From assembly GCA_965246855.1 (NCBI GenBank), contig CBDFFP010000002.1:682001-746000 (forward strand): a stretch of DNA of 64,000 bases, given 5' to 3'. The notes under the pieces were generated by a model that was given only the letters and a program-made list of their open reading frames with translations, did not search any database and was not told where the DNA came from. Both the position numbers and the translations under genes were made by a program. Below are positions 42,327-50,438 of the stretch, piece by piece. Within the stretch, counting starts at the first letter, position 1. Every line of letters begins with the position of its first letter. The DNA is from UBA1952 sp965246855. GTDB lineage: Bacteria > Bacteroidota > Bacteroidia > Chitinophagales > Chitinophagaceae.

Positions 42327-43330
42327 TAGAAAACGCAAAGAAATTTTGGTTGCCCCTGTTTGGACTTTGCCTTTTCGCCGGCTGTAAACCAGCCAACACG
42401 GAAGACGTTGCCCATACGCAGGACACCGTGACTGCCGCGCCTGCGATTCCTGCATCAGCACTTTCCTTCAATGCTGATACGGCATATAACTATGTAGCCC
42501 GGCAGGTGGCTTTTGGGCCGCGCACGCCCGGCAGCAAGGCACAGAAAGATTGTGCAGCGTGGATGGAAGCTTTATTGCGGCAGACCTGCGACACAGTGGT
42601 GGTGCAGAATGTTTCGGTAAAAGGCGGGGATAACAAGATGCTTCCCTGCATCAACTTGGTGGGCATTTTCCACCCCCAAGCGAAGCGCCGCTACCTGCTG
42701 CTGGCCCACTGGGACAGCCGCCTGTGGGCCGATATGGACACGAAAGACAAAGACAAACCCATTGACGCAGCCGACGATGGCGGAAGCGGCGTGGGCGTTC
42801 TGCTGGAAATTGCCCGGCAGTTGAAAGCCTCTCCGCTCCCCGCAGATTTAGGCGTGGATATTCTGCTGGTGGACGTGGAGGATTATGGGAAGAACGAATG
42901 GGGTGAGGATTCTTACGGGTTAGGAACACAGTACTGGGCCAAAAATCCACACGTGGCAGGCTACACGGCAGAAGGCGGTATTTTGTTGGACATGGTAGGG
43001 GAAGCAGGCGCGCGTTTCCCGATGGAGCAGTCGTCCAGAATGTATGCGCAGGCCTTGCTGGAAAAATTGTGGCAAACGGCCAATGCAGCGGGCTTTTCTT
43101 CCTTTTTTTTCTATGAAGAAAGCGCGGGCAGCGTAACCGACGATCACACATTTGTGAACAAAATTGCCGGGGTTCCGACCATCGACATTATTCACTTGAC
43201 GCGCGCCACGCCAAGCGGATTTCCTCCCCACTGGCACACCCACGGCGACAACATGAGCGTGATAGACCGCGCAACGCTGGGCGCAGTAGGAAATACGTTG
43301 CTGGCGTTTCTGCGGCAACCGGCTTCATAA
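42323..43330 (+). CDS. M28 family glutaminyl-peptide cyclotransferase, lipoprotein
   Basis: The 335-aa protein has a lipoprotein signal (LFGLCLFAGC). The zinc-enzyme fold shows LLLAHWDSRLWAD, DAADDGGSGVGVLLEI (metal Asp), LLVDVEDYGKNEWGED (catalytic and metal acids) and HTHGDNMSVIDRATL (metal His). This set is that of bacterial M28-type glutaminyl cyclases, which convert N-terminal Gln to pyroglutamate on exported proteins. In Bacteroidota many type IX and periplasmic proteins start with Gln after signal cleavage, which fits. Its gene overlaps the Omp28-type gene. Confidence 0.9.
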   Translation: MIENAKKFWLPLFGLCLFAGCKPANTEDVAHTQDTVTAAPAIPASALSFNADTAYNYVARQVAFGPRTPGSKAQKDCAAWMEALLRQTCDTVVVQNVSVKGGDNKMLPCINLVGIFHPQAKRRYLLLAHWDSRLWADMDTKDKDKPIDAADDGGSGVGVLLEIARQLKASPLPADLGVDILLVDVEDYGKNEWGEDSYGLGTQYWAKNPHVAGYTAEGGILLDMVGEAGARFPMEQSSRMYAQALLEKLWQTANAAGFSSFFFYEESAGSVTDDHTFVNKIAGVPTIDIIHLTRATPSGFPPHWHTHGDNMSVIDRATLGAVGNTLLAFLRQPAS

Positions 43331-43365
43331 GTCATGGGTCATTCCTGACCTGAACTTTTTGTCTT

Positions 43366-43396
43366 GATACAGGGCGACCACATAGGGTCGTCCCTA
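43366..43396. repeat. GGGCGACC / GGTCGTCCC intergenic palindrome
   Basis: AGGGCGACC (43371-43379) pairs with GGTCGTCCCT (43385-43394). This is a short element of a type common between bacterial genes. A TTTCTAC triplet repeat follows at about 43411-43438. Confidence 0.7.
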
Positions 43397-43444
43397 CCGG
43401 AAACCACCCGGCTTTCTACTTTCTACTAAAGGCTTTCTACTCTT

Positions 43445-44089
43445 TTGAAATACCGTTCTGCCCTGTTGCTGATTTTGATTGTGCTGCTGATTGACCAGTG
43501 GAGCAAGATTTACGTGAAAACCCATTTCTATTACGGCGAGGAAGTGGACTATATCGGCTCGTGGGCACGGCTGCATTTTCTGGAAAATGAAGGCATGGCC
43601 TTTGGGCTAAAAATCAGCAACACGCCGGTTGGGAAACTGGTGCTGACCTTGTTCCGGCTGGGCGCGGTGATTTTTGGCTTCAACCTGATCTACCGCTTCG
43701 TGAAGAAAGGATACTCTACGGGGCTTATTGCGTGCAGCGCGCTGATTCTGGCCGGGGCGCTCGGCAACCTAATAGACTCCATGTTCTACGGACTTGTTTT
43801 CACGGAAAGTTCTTTCCACGTGGCCAAAATGGTTCCTGCCGGACAAGGCTATGGAAAATTCCTGTATGGCCGCGTGGTGGATATGTTTTACTTCCCGATT
43901 GTGGACGCAAAACTTCCCGTCGGATTTCCCATTATAGGCGGCAAGCGCATCAGCTTTTTTGAGCCGGTTTTTAACGTGGCCGATGCGGCGATTTCCGTTG
44001 GCGTCATCACGCTGCTCCTGTTCCAGAAGCGGTTTATGGGGAAGACATTCCAAAAGGAAGCGAGTATGGCGCGGACAGACGCGCGATAG
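43445..44089 (+). CDS. lspA: Lipoprotein signal peptidase (signal peptidase II)
   Basis: LspA cleaves the signal peptide of diacylglyceryl-modified prolipoproteins in the inner membrane. The 214-aa protein has four membrane helices and both catalytic aspartates: Asp111 in ALGNLIDSMF and Asp180 in FNVADAAISVGV. HFLENEGMAFGL is also conserved. The Bacteroidota form has a longer loop before the last helix, as here. The start is TTG at 43445 (MKYRSALLLILIVLL). No ATG is available upstream of the first helix. The basic C-terminus is not conserved. Confidence 0.92.
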   Translation: MKYRSALLLILIVLLIDQWSKIYVKTHFYYGEEVDYIGSWARLHFLENEGMAFGLKISNTPVGKLVLTLFRLGAVIFGFNLIYRFVKKGYSTGLIACSALILAGALGNLIDSMFYGLVFTESSFHVAKMVPAGQGYGKFLYGRVVDMFYFPIVDAKLPVGFPIIGGKRISFFEPVFNVADAAISVGVITLLLFQKRFMGKTFQKEASMARTDAR

Positions 44090-44761
44090 CTTCCTTTACT
44101 TTGGGCGACGGTAGTTTCTTCTTCAATATCCCGTCTTAACCGGATCTGTTTTGAAGTTTTCGAAATAGCGGGGGGATTCCCAAAACATTTAATAACTATC
44201 TTCAAAAAAGTAGTGAGCCTCCTTTTGAGAGGTTAATCTCTCTATTTGGAAATTCATACCCTCCTTTAGGATAGTTTTACCTCTGTTTTCGATCGGCTTC
44301 CTTCCTTTTTGACAAGAATTGTTTTCCTGAATGTAGGTAAGAGTTGTTAGCATAACTGCGCAGGTGAAAAAGACGATGGCTTTAAAGTTTTGGGGGATTT
44401 TATTAAACCTCCTTACCTCGCTGCCCAAGTCTTGGCCAAATCTTCTAACACCGGATTCTCTTTTTCGTCCGCTTCTAAAAACAATGGTGACAGGTCTGAT
44501 GAAGCGGACATACCTGCCCGGCAAGTCTTTCCGGCAGGCGCCGCTTTTTTACGATGCAAAAAACACCTTCCCATACGCCCCGCTTACCATTACGAGCCCA
44601 GGGACAGCTACGACCATTCGCCGGAACCCTCCGCCAGAAATTAATCCCCTAATTATGCTCTCCTTGACTCCCAAATGCAGCCCCAGAAATATACCCGACC
44701 GTTTGCGAAACCGCTTTAAGGCTACTTCCTATACATCTGAATACTCCACAAATTTCAACCG
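44090..44761. other. AT-richer region without an intact gene
   Basis: Between lspA and the convergent MFS gene GC content drops and no normal gene fits. A GAGAGGTTAATCTCTC palindrome lies at 44228-44243. On the minus strand are pieces of protein-like sequence (next entry) with unusually Shine-Dalgarno-like stretches (AAGGAGG, AAAGGAGGGTATG). This suggests acquired, decaying DNA. Confidence 0.5.
44189..44511 (-). pseudogene. Possible small membrane protein gene, frame-broken
   Basis: A 32-codon frame starts at 44511 (MSASSDLSPLFLEADEKE, then NPVLEDLAKTWAAR) and stops at 44413. A second frame overlapping it reads RFNKIPQNFKAIVFFTCAVM, a membrane-helix-like stretch, and runs to MNFQIERLTSQKEAHYFFED before a stop at 44189. 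The second frame has no good start of its own. One frameshift would join them into a protein of about 105 aa with one membrane segment. Alternatively the last 22 codons (AAGGAGGGT before ATG) are a separate small ORF. No family recognised. Confidence 0.3.
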
Positions 44762-45988
44762 CTACTCTTCCAAAAACCCCAAGTCCCGTCCATATGTTTC
44801 TTCCGAAAAAAAGGCAGCAGCAAAGGTGATAACCATCGTCGTAGCGGCCACAATGGAAGCGCCTTGCAGCAAGCCAAATTCTGGCTTCAAAGCGGCCAGA
44901 TAAAGGGTAAAAAGCGGCAGCGTTCCGCGCACCATATTGGGGACCGTCGTGGCCGCCGTAGCGCGCATATTCGTGCCAAAACTTTCCGCCGCAACGGTTA
45001 CGAAAATCGCCCAGAAACCACAGCCGAAACCCAAAAGCCCGCTAAGCAAATACATATTCTGCGGACTTCCGCCGCGCTGACCCAACCACAGAAAAAGAAA
45101 AACAGACGTGAGCGTGTAGAACAGAAAAAGTGCTTTTTTCCGGCTTTTCAAGAGGTTGGAAATCAAGCCGCTGCATACATCTCCCAGCGCGATTCCAATA
45201 TACGCCCACAATATCGCTTGCGAAGGCTCCACCGGCCCGGAAAGGTGCATTTCTTCGCCGTATTCTTTGGAAAACGTAACCAAAATGCCAATCACAAACC
45301 ACGTCGGCAAGCCAATCAGGATGCACAGCAAATAGCGCCGCAGCCGGGGCCATTTCGTGAAGAAAAGAAAGAAATTTCCGCGCTGCACCCCACTCTCTTT
45401 CACGGCGTGGAACATACCACTTTCAAACACCGAAACGCGCATCAAAAGCAGCAGCAAGCCCGCACCGCCACCAATGAAATAGCAGGTCGTCCAGTGGAAT
45501 TGTTTGGCAATAAAATACGCTGCTACGGCTCCCGTCAATCCAATGCCCGCGACGAGCGAAGTCGCAATGCCACGCTTTTCTTTGGGCAACAACTCACTTA
45601 CGAGCGTAACGCCCGCGCCCAGCTCGCCTGCCAGCCCGATTCCGGCAATAAAACGACACCACAAATACTGCGGCGCAGTGGTCACAAAACCATTCGCAAT
45701 GTTCGCCAGCGAGTAAAGAAGAATAGAGCCGAAAAGCACCGAAAGCCGCCCTTTTTTATCGCCCAGAACGCCCCAGAGAATGCCGCCAATAAGCAGGCCT
45801 ATCATTTGCCCGTTCAGGATACCCAAACCTTCATCGCGAATCGCCGCATCGCTCAATCCCAATTCCTTCAACGACGGGACGCGCACAATTGCAAAAAGCA
45901 AGAGGTCGTAAACGTCCACGAAATAGCCCAGCGCGGCAATAATCACCGGCAGGCTCCACAGACTTTTGGACTTCGCTGCACTTTCCAT
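44762..45988 (-). CDS. MFS transporter
   Basis: The 408-aa protein shows twelve hydrophobic segments and the MFS loop motif GDKKGRLSVLFGS after helix 2. The first helix carries ALGYFVDVYDLLLFAIVRV, which resembles the sugar/organic-acid:proton symporters of the SP/AAHS group. RFIAGIGLAGELGAGVTLVS is the helix-4 motif. The substrate is unknown. It shares its direction with the DedA and DAACS genes upstream of it (10 and 12 nt gaps), so the three probably form an operon. Confidence 0.88.
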   Translation of the reverse strand: MESAAKSKSLWSLPVIIAALGYFVDVYDLLLFAIVRVPSLKELGLSDAAIRDEGLGILNGQMIGLLIGGILWGVLGDKKGRLSVLFGSILLYSLANIANGFVTTAPQYLWCRFIAGIGLAGELGAGVTLVSELLPKEKRGIATSLVAGIGLTGAVAAYFIAKQFHWTTCYFIGGGAGLLLLLMRVSVFESGMFHAVKESGVQRGNFFLFFTKWPRLRRYLLCILIGLPTWFVIGILVTFSKEYGEEMHLSGPVEPSQAILWAYIGIALGDVCSGLISNLLKSRKKALFLFYTLTSVFLFLWLGQRGGSPQNMYLLSGLLGFGCGFWAIFVTVAAESFGTNMRATAATTVPNMVRGTLPLFTLYLAALKPEFGLLQGASIVAATTMVITFAAAFFSEETYGRDLGFLEE

Positions 45989-45997
45989 GTGCGCCCG

Positions 45998-46723
45998 TTA
46001 GGCCTTGTTGTTATTGGGGTCGTCGGTGTGGGGCAACTTCACTTTCAGCCGGTCTTCCAGAATGTCTTCCGATACTTCCAGTACCGGATTTTTCGCCTTC
46101 CCAAAAAACATTTTATACAGCACCGGCAGCGTGGTGATAAGGATAATGCCAATCGCAATCGCCTCAATATGGTCTTTCAGCGAATAGCCGAATTTGTCGA
46201 GCACCCAGGTTTGCAGAAAAAATCCGCTTATCATCATAGAGCCGACCCACAGCACTGAGCCAACGATGTTGGAAAGCAGAAACGCATTTTTATCCATCTT
46301 CACCATACCCGCTACAATCGGCGCAAAAGTGCGGACAATCGGCAGAAATTTGGAAAGAATGACCGTTGCTTTTCCGTACTTGTGGTAGAAGTCTTCTGCG
46401 CTTTGCAGGTGCTTCTTTCTAAAGAGCAGCGAATCGGGACGCTGATACAGCTTAGCGCCGTATTTGTTTCCAAACCAGTAGCCCATCTGACTCCCCAAAA
46501 TGGAAGCCAGCGCCACCAGCATCATTACCACGCTCCAGTGGGAATGGAAAAAAGCGCCAGCCATTTCTTCTGCATAAATACCGGCAGCAAAAAGCAGCGA
46601 ATCGCCCGGCAGGAAAAAACCGATGAAAAGGCCCGTTTCGGCAAAGACAATCAACAGCAGCATGTAGATGCCGCCGTTGTGAATAATCCACTCAATGAAC
46701 TGCTGAATAAAGCCCTTTTCCAT
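45998..46723 (-). CDS. DedA family (VTT domain) membrane protein
   Basis: The 241-aa protein begins with membrane-embedded residues and has the DedA core ETGLFIGFFLPGDSLLFAAG, then GSQMGYWFGNKYGAKLYQRP, FYHKYGKATVILSKFLPIVR and FAPIVAGMVKMDKNAFLLSN. Members move lipids such as undecaprenyl phosphate or phosphatidylethanolamine across the membrane and maintain proton motive force. Which one applies here is open. It lies in a three-gene membrane-protein operon. Confidence 0.92.
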   Translation of the reverse strand: MEKGFIQQFIEWIIHNGGIYMLLLIVFAETGLFIGFFLPGDSLLFAAGIYAEEMAGAFFHSHWSVVMMLVALASILGSQMGYWFGNKYGAKLYQRPDSLLFRKKHLQSAEDFYHKYGKATVILSKFLPIVRTFAPIVAGMVKMDKNAFLLSNIVGSVLWVGSMMISGFFLQTWVLDKFGYSLKDHIEAIAIGIILITTLPVLYKMFFGKAKNPVLEVSEDILEDRLKVKLPHTDDPNNNKA

Positions 46724-46735
46724 AACGGCGGCAAA

Positions 46736-48148
46736 TTAGTCCGTTTCGGGCACTTCACTTGTTAAGTCCGCTTTTTCCCAGCGCGTAACGGCGGCGGCGG
46801 CAATGGAATTTCCAACCACATTCGTCGCCGAGCGGCCCATGTCCAGCAACGGGTCGATGCCCAAAAGCAAGGCCAATCCGGCTTCAGGAATCTTGAACGT
46901 CGCCAGTGTTCCGGCGATTACTACCAGCGACGCACGCGGTACGCCGGCAATGCCTTTGGACGTAAGCAGCAAGACCAAAAGCATGGAAAGTTGCGTGGCC
47001 AGCGGCAGGTGGATTCCATAGCTCTGCGCAATGAAAAGCGTGGCGAAAGTCATGTACATCATGGAGCCATCCAGGTTGAAGGAATAGCCCAGCGGCAGGA
47101 CGAAAGACACGATTTTGGGCGGACAGCCAAAGCGTTCCAGCGCCGTCATGGTTTGCGGAAAAGCAGCTTCGGAAGAGGAGGTAGAAAAGGCCAGAATCGC
47201 CGGTTCGCGCACGCGCCGCAGCAGGGTGAAAACGCGCTTTCCAATCACCAGAAATCCAATTCCAATTAGCACCGCCCACAGCAAGGCGAGGCTGAAATAA
47301 AACTCGCCGATGAAGAGCGAATAGGTTTTGAGAATAGAAGGGCCCTGCCGCGCAATCACTGCAACCATCGCCCCGAAAACGGCCACCGGCGCGGCGTTCA
47401 TGATATAGCCGGTCATCTTGAGGATCACGTGCGAAATCGCGTCAAAAGCTTTGATTACCACCGCTCCTTTCTCGCCAATTGCTGCTGTGGCAATCCCGAA
47501 AAGCACGGAGAAAACCACGATTTGCAGAATCTCGTTTTTGGCCATGGCCTCTATCACCGAAGCCGGAATAACGTGGAAAAGAAAGTCGCGCAGATTGAGC
47601 GCCGTAGCGGCTACGCCCGTTGTTGCATCCGCAGCAGGAAGCGGTAAATGCAGGCGGCTGCCGGGCTGAAAAACATTCACCAGCACCATTCCCAAAAGCA
47701 AACTCAACAGCGAAGCGCCCAGAAACCAAAGCAGCGTTTTCCCGCCGATACGCCCCACCGCGCGGATGTCTCCCAGCTTTGCTACACCCACGACAAGCGT
47801 AGAAAAAACCAGCGGCGCGACAATCATTTTTATCAGCCGCAGAAACAGTTCGGCGAGCAGCAAAAAGGGCGCAACCTTCTTTTCAATTCGCGTGGAAACT
47901 TCCATTGCTTCCGCGTCAATCAGCGCGTGTTGCGCTTTGGTGGAATGGTAGGCTATTGTGGTAGAATCCAGTGCCGCAAGCTTCTGTCCATACAACGCGC
48001 TCTTTTCTTTCAGCGTTGTAAACTGCGTATTTTCCGGGGCAAGCCACGTAAGATTCAAGACTGTTCCCAGCCCGATACCTAGCAGCAGCGCAAGGAAAAT
48101 ATAGAACGTGAGGCGGTTTTTTTTCTGTGGAAAAGAAGAATGAGCCAT
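46736..48148 (-). CDS. Dicarboxylate/amino acid:cation symporter (DAACS, GltP/DctA type)
   Basis: The 470-aa protein is a sodium- or proton-coupled importer of glutamate, aspartate or C4-dicarboxylates. Landmarks are IKMIVAPLVFSTLVVGVAKL, the serine-rich re-entrant loop FSTSSSEAAFPQTMTALERF, PLGYSFNLDGSMMYMTFATL and GIDPLLDMGRSATNVVGNS. Compared with standard members it has an extra periplasmic insertion of about 70 residues after the first helix (residues about 35-90, NTQFTTLKEKSALYGQKL). It is the first gene of the three-gene minus-strand group. Confidence 0.92.
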   Translation of the reverse strand: MAHSSFPQKKNRLTFYIFLALLLGIGLGTVLNLTWLAPENTQFTTLKEKSALYGQKLAALDSTTIAYHSTKAQHALIDAEAMEVSTRIEKKVAPFLLLAELFLRLIKMIVAPLVFSTLVVGVAKLGDIRAVGRIGGKTLLWFLGASLLSLLLGMVLVNVFQPGSRLHLPLPAADATTGVAATALNLRDFLFHVIPASVIEAMAKNEILQIVVFSVLFGIATAAIGEKGAVVIKAFDAISHVILKMTGYIMNAAPVAVFGAMVAVIARQGPSILKTYSLFIGEFYFSLALLWAVLIGIGFLVIGKRVFTLLRRVREPAILAFSTSSSEAAFPQTMTALERFGCPPKIVSFVLPLGYSFNLDGSMMYMTFATLFIAQSYGIHLPLATQLSMLLVLLLTSKGIAGVPRASLVVIAGTLATFKIPEAGLALLLGIDPLLDMGRSATNVVGNSIAAAAVTRWEKADLTSEVPETD

Positions 48149-48238
48149 GTCAATTAGAGAATGTGGTTAATGTGGAATGCGCTGTTTTTGAATCATTCTA
48201 GGACGCTCCATTATTCATTATTCATTATTCACTAATCA

Positions 48239-49120
48239 TTAGTTGTAGCCGTATTCCCGCAAATACGTTTCATTGTCCCGCCATTTCGGGCGCACTTTTA
48301 CGAACAGTTCCAGATGCACTTTCCGGTCTAAAAAAGCTTCTGTTTTTTCGCGGCTGCGGATGCCAAGTTGTTTAATCATGGAGCCGCTTTTGCCGAGGAG
48401 AATCATCTTCTGCGTTTCGCGACTCACGATAATGTCGGCTTTGATGACGGTGAGTGTGGACTTCTCTTCAAAAGCCTGAATCAGTACGGCAGCGTGGTAA
48501 GGAATCTCGTCGCCGTACTGATGGAAAATCTGCTCGCGGATGATTTCCGAAACAAAGAAGCGTACGGGTCTGTCGCTGATGCTGTCGTCGGGATAATACG
48601 GCGGCGCTTCGGGTAGGCGTTCCAGAATAAGCGAAACCAACTCCTTTAAGCCGCTGCCTTTTGTGGCGGAAACCGGATGCAATTTCCAGTTGGGGAAATG
48701 TTCCGCGTAAAGTTTTACACGCGCTTCCAAGTCGGCGGGCGACTTGATTAAATCTGTTTTGTTGAGTAGGAAAATCACCGGCGCTTTCAGTTTCAGGCTG
48801 TCGCGGATAAACTCATATTCCGTCGGGTTGGTAGTGATGTCGGTCATCAGGAGCGCCACATCGGCATCTTCCAACGCCGATTTCACGCTGCTCATCATCT
48901 TTTGGTGAAGCTTGTATTTCGGCTCAATAATGCCCGGCGTATCGGAGAAAATAATCTGGTAGTCCGGCTCGTTGAGGATTCCCACGATGCGGTGGCGCGT
49001 GGTCTGCACCTTGTGAGAAACAGCCACGAGCGGTTCACCAAGGAGCGCGTTCAGCAGCGTACTTTTTCCGGCGTTGGGCGGGCCGAAGATGTTGACGAAA
49101 CCAGCTTTGAATTCGGGCAT
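48239..49120 (-). CDS. era: GTPase Era
   Basis: Era is an essential GTPase that binds the 3' end of 16S rRNA and takes part in 30S assembly. The 293-aa protein has G1 IFGPPNAGKSTLLNALLG, the Era signature VQTTRHRIVGILNEPDYQII, G3 DTPGII, G4 NKTD and a C-terminal KH domain (VIKADIIVSRETQKMILLGK, then GSMIKQLGIRSREK). A TACTTTTG element ends 4 nt before the ATG, so the transcript should be leaderless. A small ATTCATT direct repeat lies just downstream at 48210-48235. Confidence 0.95.
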   Translation of the reverse strand: MPEFKAGFVNIFGPPNAGKSTLLNALLGEPLVAVSHKVQTTRHRIVGILNEPDYQIIFSDTPGIIEPKYKLHQKMMSSVKSALEDADVALLMTDITTNPTEYEFIRDSLKLKAPVIFLLNKTDLIKSPADLEARVKLYAEHFPNWKLHPVSATKGSGLKELVSLILERLPEAPPYYPDDSISDRPVRFFVSEIIREQIFHQYGDEIPYHAAVLIQAFEEKSTLTVIKADIIVSRETQKMILLGKSGSMIKQLGIRSREKTEAFLDRKVHLELFVKVRPKWRDNETYLREYGYN

Positions 49121-49124
49121 GGGC

Positions 49125-49132
49125 CAAAAGTA
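49125..49132 (-). promoter_or_regulatory. -7 promoter element of era, predicts leaderless mRNA
   Basis: On the minus strand TACTTTTG is followed by GCCC and then ATG. It is the same arrangement as at accA. Confidence 0.6.
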
Positions 49133-49225
49133 GTCTGCAATCGGCCGGGAGGCCGTAGGATTCTGTTTCCGGAATGGGTTAAAAAGAAAAAACCGGCTCG
49201 TGTATTACGAAACCGGTTTTGGGTG

Positions 49226-49297
<72 letters not shown>

Positions 49298-49306
49298 ATG
49301 TGGGTG

Positions 49307-49339
49307 CAAATGTAAGGCGCTTTTTCTGAAAAGACCAAA
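49307..49339 (-). promoter_or_regulatory. Promoter of tRNA-fMet
   Basis: On the minus strand TTTG (49336-49339) and TACATTTG (49307-49314) are 21 nt apart. The tRNA 5' end lies 9 nt further on. This is the clearest complete Bacteroidota promoter in the window. Confidence 0.75.
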
Positions 49340-49416
49340 AGAAATTTGGGATGGTCGTTTCGACGCTAAAAAAGGTTTGTTCAACTTGTAAAACCGTGCC
49401 AAAAGCCGGAAAGAAC

Positions 49417-49473
49417 TTGGTTCTTTGACCAAAATGCCTATTTTTGCGGCCCGCCGCTATTCTGGAATAGCGG
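49417..49473 (+). promoter_or_regulatory. Promoter and palindrome upstream of the NlpC/P60 gene
   Basis: TTG (49417-49419) and TATTTTTG (49439-49446) are 19 nt apart. Immediately after, at the predicted transcript start, lies the inverted repeat CCGCTATTC-TG-GAATAGCGG (49454-49473), either an operator or a 5' stabilising hairpin. The gene's ATG is about 90 nt downstream, an unusually long leader for this window. Confidence 0.55.
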
Positions 49474-49544
49474 AATATTTTTATTTTTCCTAAACCCGGG
49501 GTTGAAAGCCCCACCTTCCGACAGCCGTCCCTAACCTCCTGCCG

Positions 49545-50204
49545 ATGAAGCGTATCCAAACGATTGTTGCTGCCCTCGCCGTAGCGAGTGTGTTCTCCTT
49601 TGCAAGCTGTTCCACGCCTAAGGGCGTCCGCGCAACTGCTTCTACCATTTCTGCCTCGCACACCCTTACGGGCGTTAATGCTCCTCAATTAAAAAAGCCT
49701 GCCATTACCGGTATTTCCCTTAAAACGATTTCCGCATCGGCCACCCCTATGGCTTCTGCTGTTATCAATCCGGCCACGGGAAACACTTTGAAAGAGCGTT
49801 TTTCGGCGATGCTGAACGTGGCTCCGCAACTTCTGACCAACACGAGTCTCTATCGTTTTATTGACTCTTGGATGGGCACGCCTTACCGCTTCGGTGGCAC
49901 CGGAAAAAGCGGCATTGACTGCTCCTCTTTCGTGCAGCAGCTTTATACCAATGTGTTCCAAACCAACCTTGTGCGCACGGCTGTGGAGCAGTTTGGGTAT
50001 GTGCGCCGTTTGTTTGTGGAAGACAGCCTGAAAGAAGGCGACCTTGTTTTCTTCCGCACCACTGGCACGCGTATTTCGCACGTGGGCGTGTATATTACCA
50101 ACAAGAAGTTCGTGCATTCCTGCTCCAGCAAAGGCGTTACGGTTTCTTCGCTGGAAGAGAAATATTGGGCACGGACGTATGCCGGCGCGGGACGGGTGAT
50201 GTAA
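49545..50204 (+). CDS. NlpC/P60 (C40) cell-wall peptidase, lipoprotein
   Basis: The 219-aa protein has a lipoprotein signal ending in FSFASC (Cys22), a Ser/Thr/Ala-rich linker and a C-terminal NlpC/P60 domain. The catalytic triad is visible: Cys126 in KSGIDCSSFVQQLY, His179 in RISHVGVYI and His191 in KFVHSCSSKG. The GTPYRFGG motif precedes the cysteine. Such enzymes cut D-glutamyl-diaminopimelate links in peptidoglycan stem peptides, in the periplasm. Confidence 0.92.
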   Translation: MKRIQTIVAALAVASVFSFASCSTPKGVRATASTISASHTLTGVNAPQLKKPAITGISLKTISASATPMASAVINPATGNTLKERFSAMLNVAPQLLTNTSLYRFIDSWMGTPYRFGGTGKSGIDCSSFVQQLYTNVFQTNLVRTAVEQFGYVRRLFVEDSLKEGDLVFFRTTGTRISHVGVYITNKKFVHSCSSKGVTVSSLEEKYWARTYAGAGRVM

Positions 50205-50285
50205 GCCTTTTGAGACAAAAGACGATAGATAAAAAGACAAAAGAGGATTTTGTAGGAACGTGCCAAGAGGCGCGTTCTTATTCAA

Positions 50286-50322
50286 GGAAAAAGCCCCGGC
50301 AATGATTGTTGGGGCTTTTTTG
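50286..50322. terminator. Intrinsic terminator
   Basis: AAAAAGCCCC (50288-50297) pairs with GGGGCTTTTTT (50311-50321). Confidence 0.88.
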
Positions 50323-50331
50323 GGGAACAAT

Positions 50332-50397
50332 CTTTTGTCATCTCGAAGGGATCTTGCCAGCTTGCGTCCGCTAAGGCCCCTTCGGGGTGACAAAAGT
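50332..50397. repeat. Intergenic inverted repeat (CTTTTGTCA ... TGACAAAAG)
   Basis: CTTTTGTCATCTCGAAGGGA on the left and CCCTTCGGGGTGACAAAAG on the right form outer and inner arms around a roughly 30-nt loop. The element lies between the convergent NlpC/P60 and alkaline phosphatase genes. No gene is seen. Confidence 0.75.
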
Positions 50398-50438
50398 TTT
50401 TACGACAATCATTTTCTTCCGGTCTTTGGGTACGTCTT

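Noticed and set aside
44364..44903. 179-codon plus-strand ORF after lspA
   Set aside because: Its second half is antisense to the MFS gene, and the Pro/Thr/Asn-rich composition is that of a shadow frame.
44864..46258. 464-codon plus-strand open frame
   Set aside because: Antisense to the MFS and DedA genes. Gln/Arg/Asn-rich with no recognisable feature.
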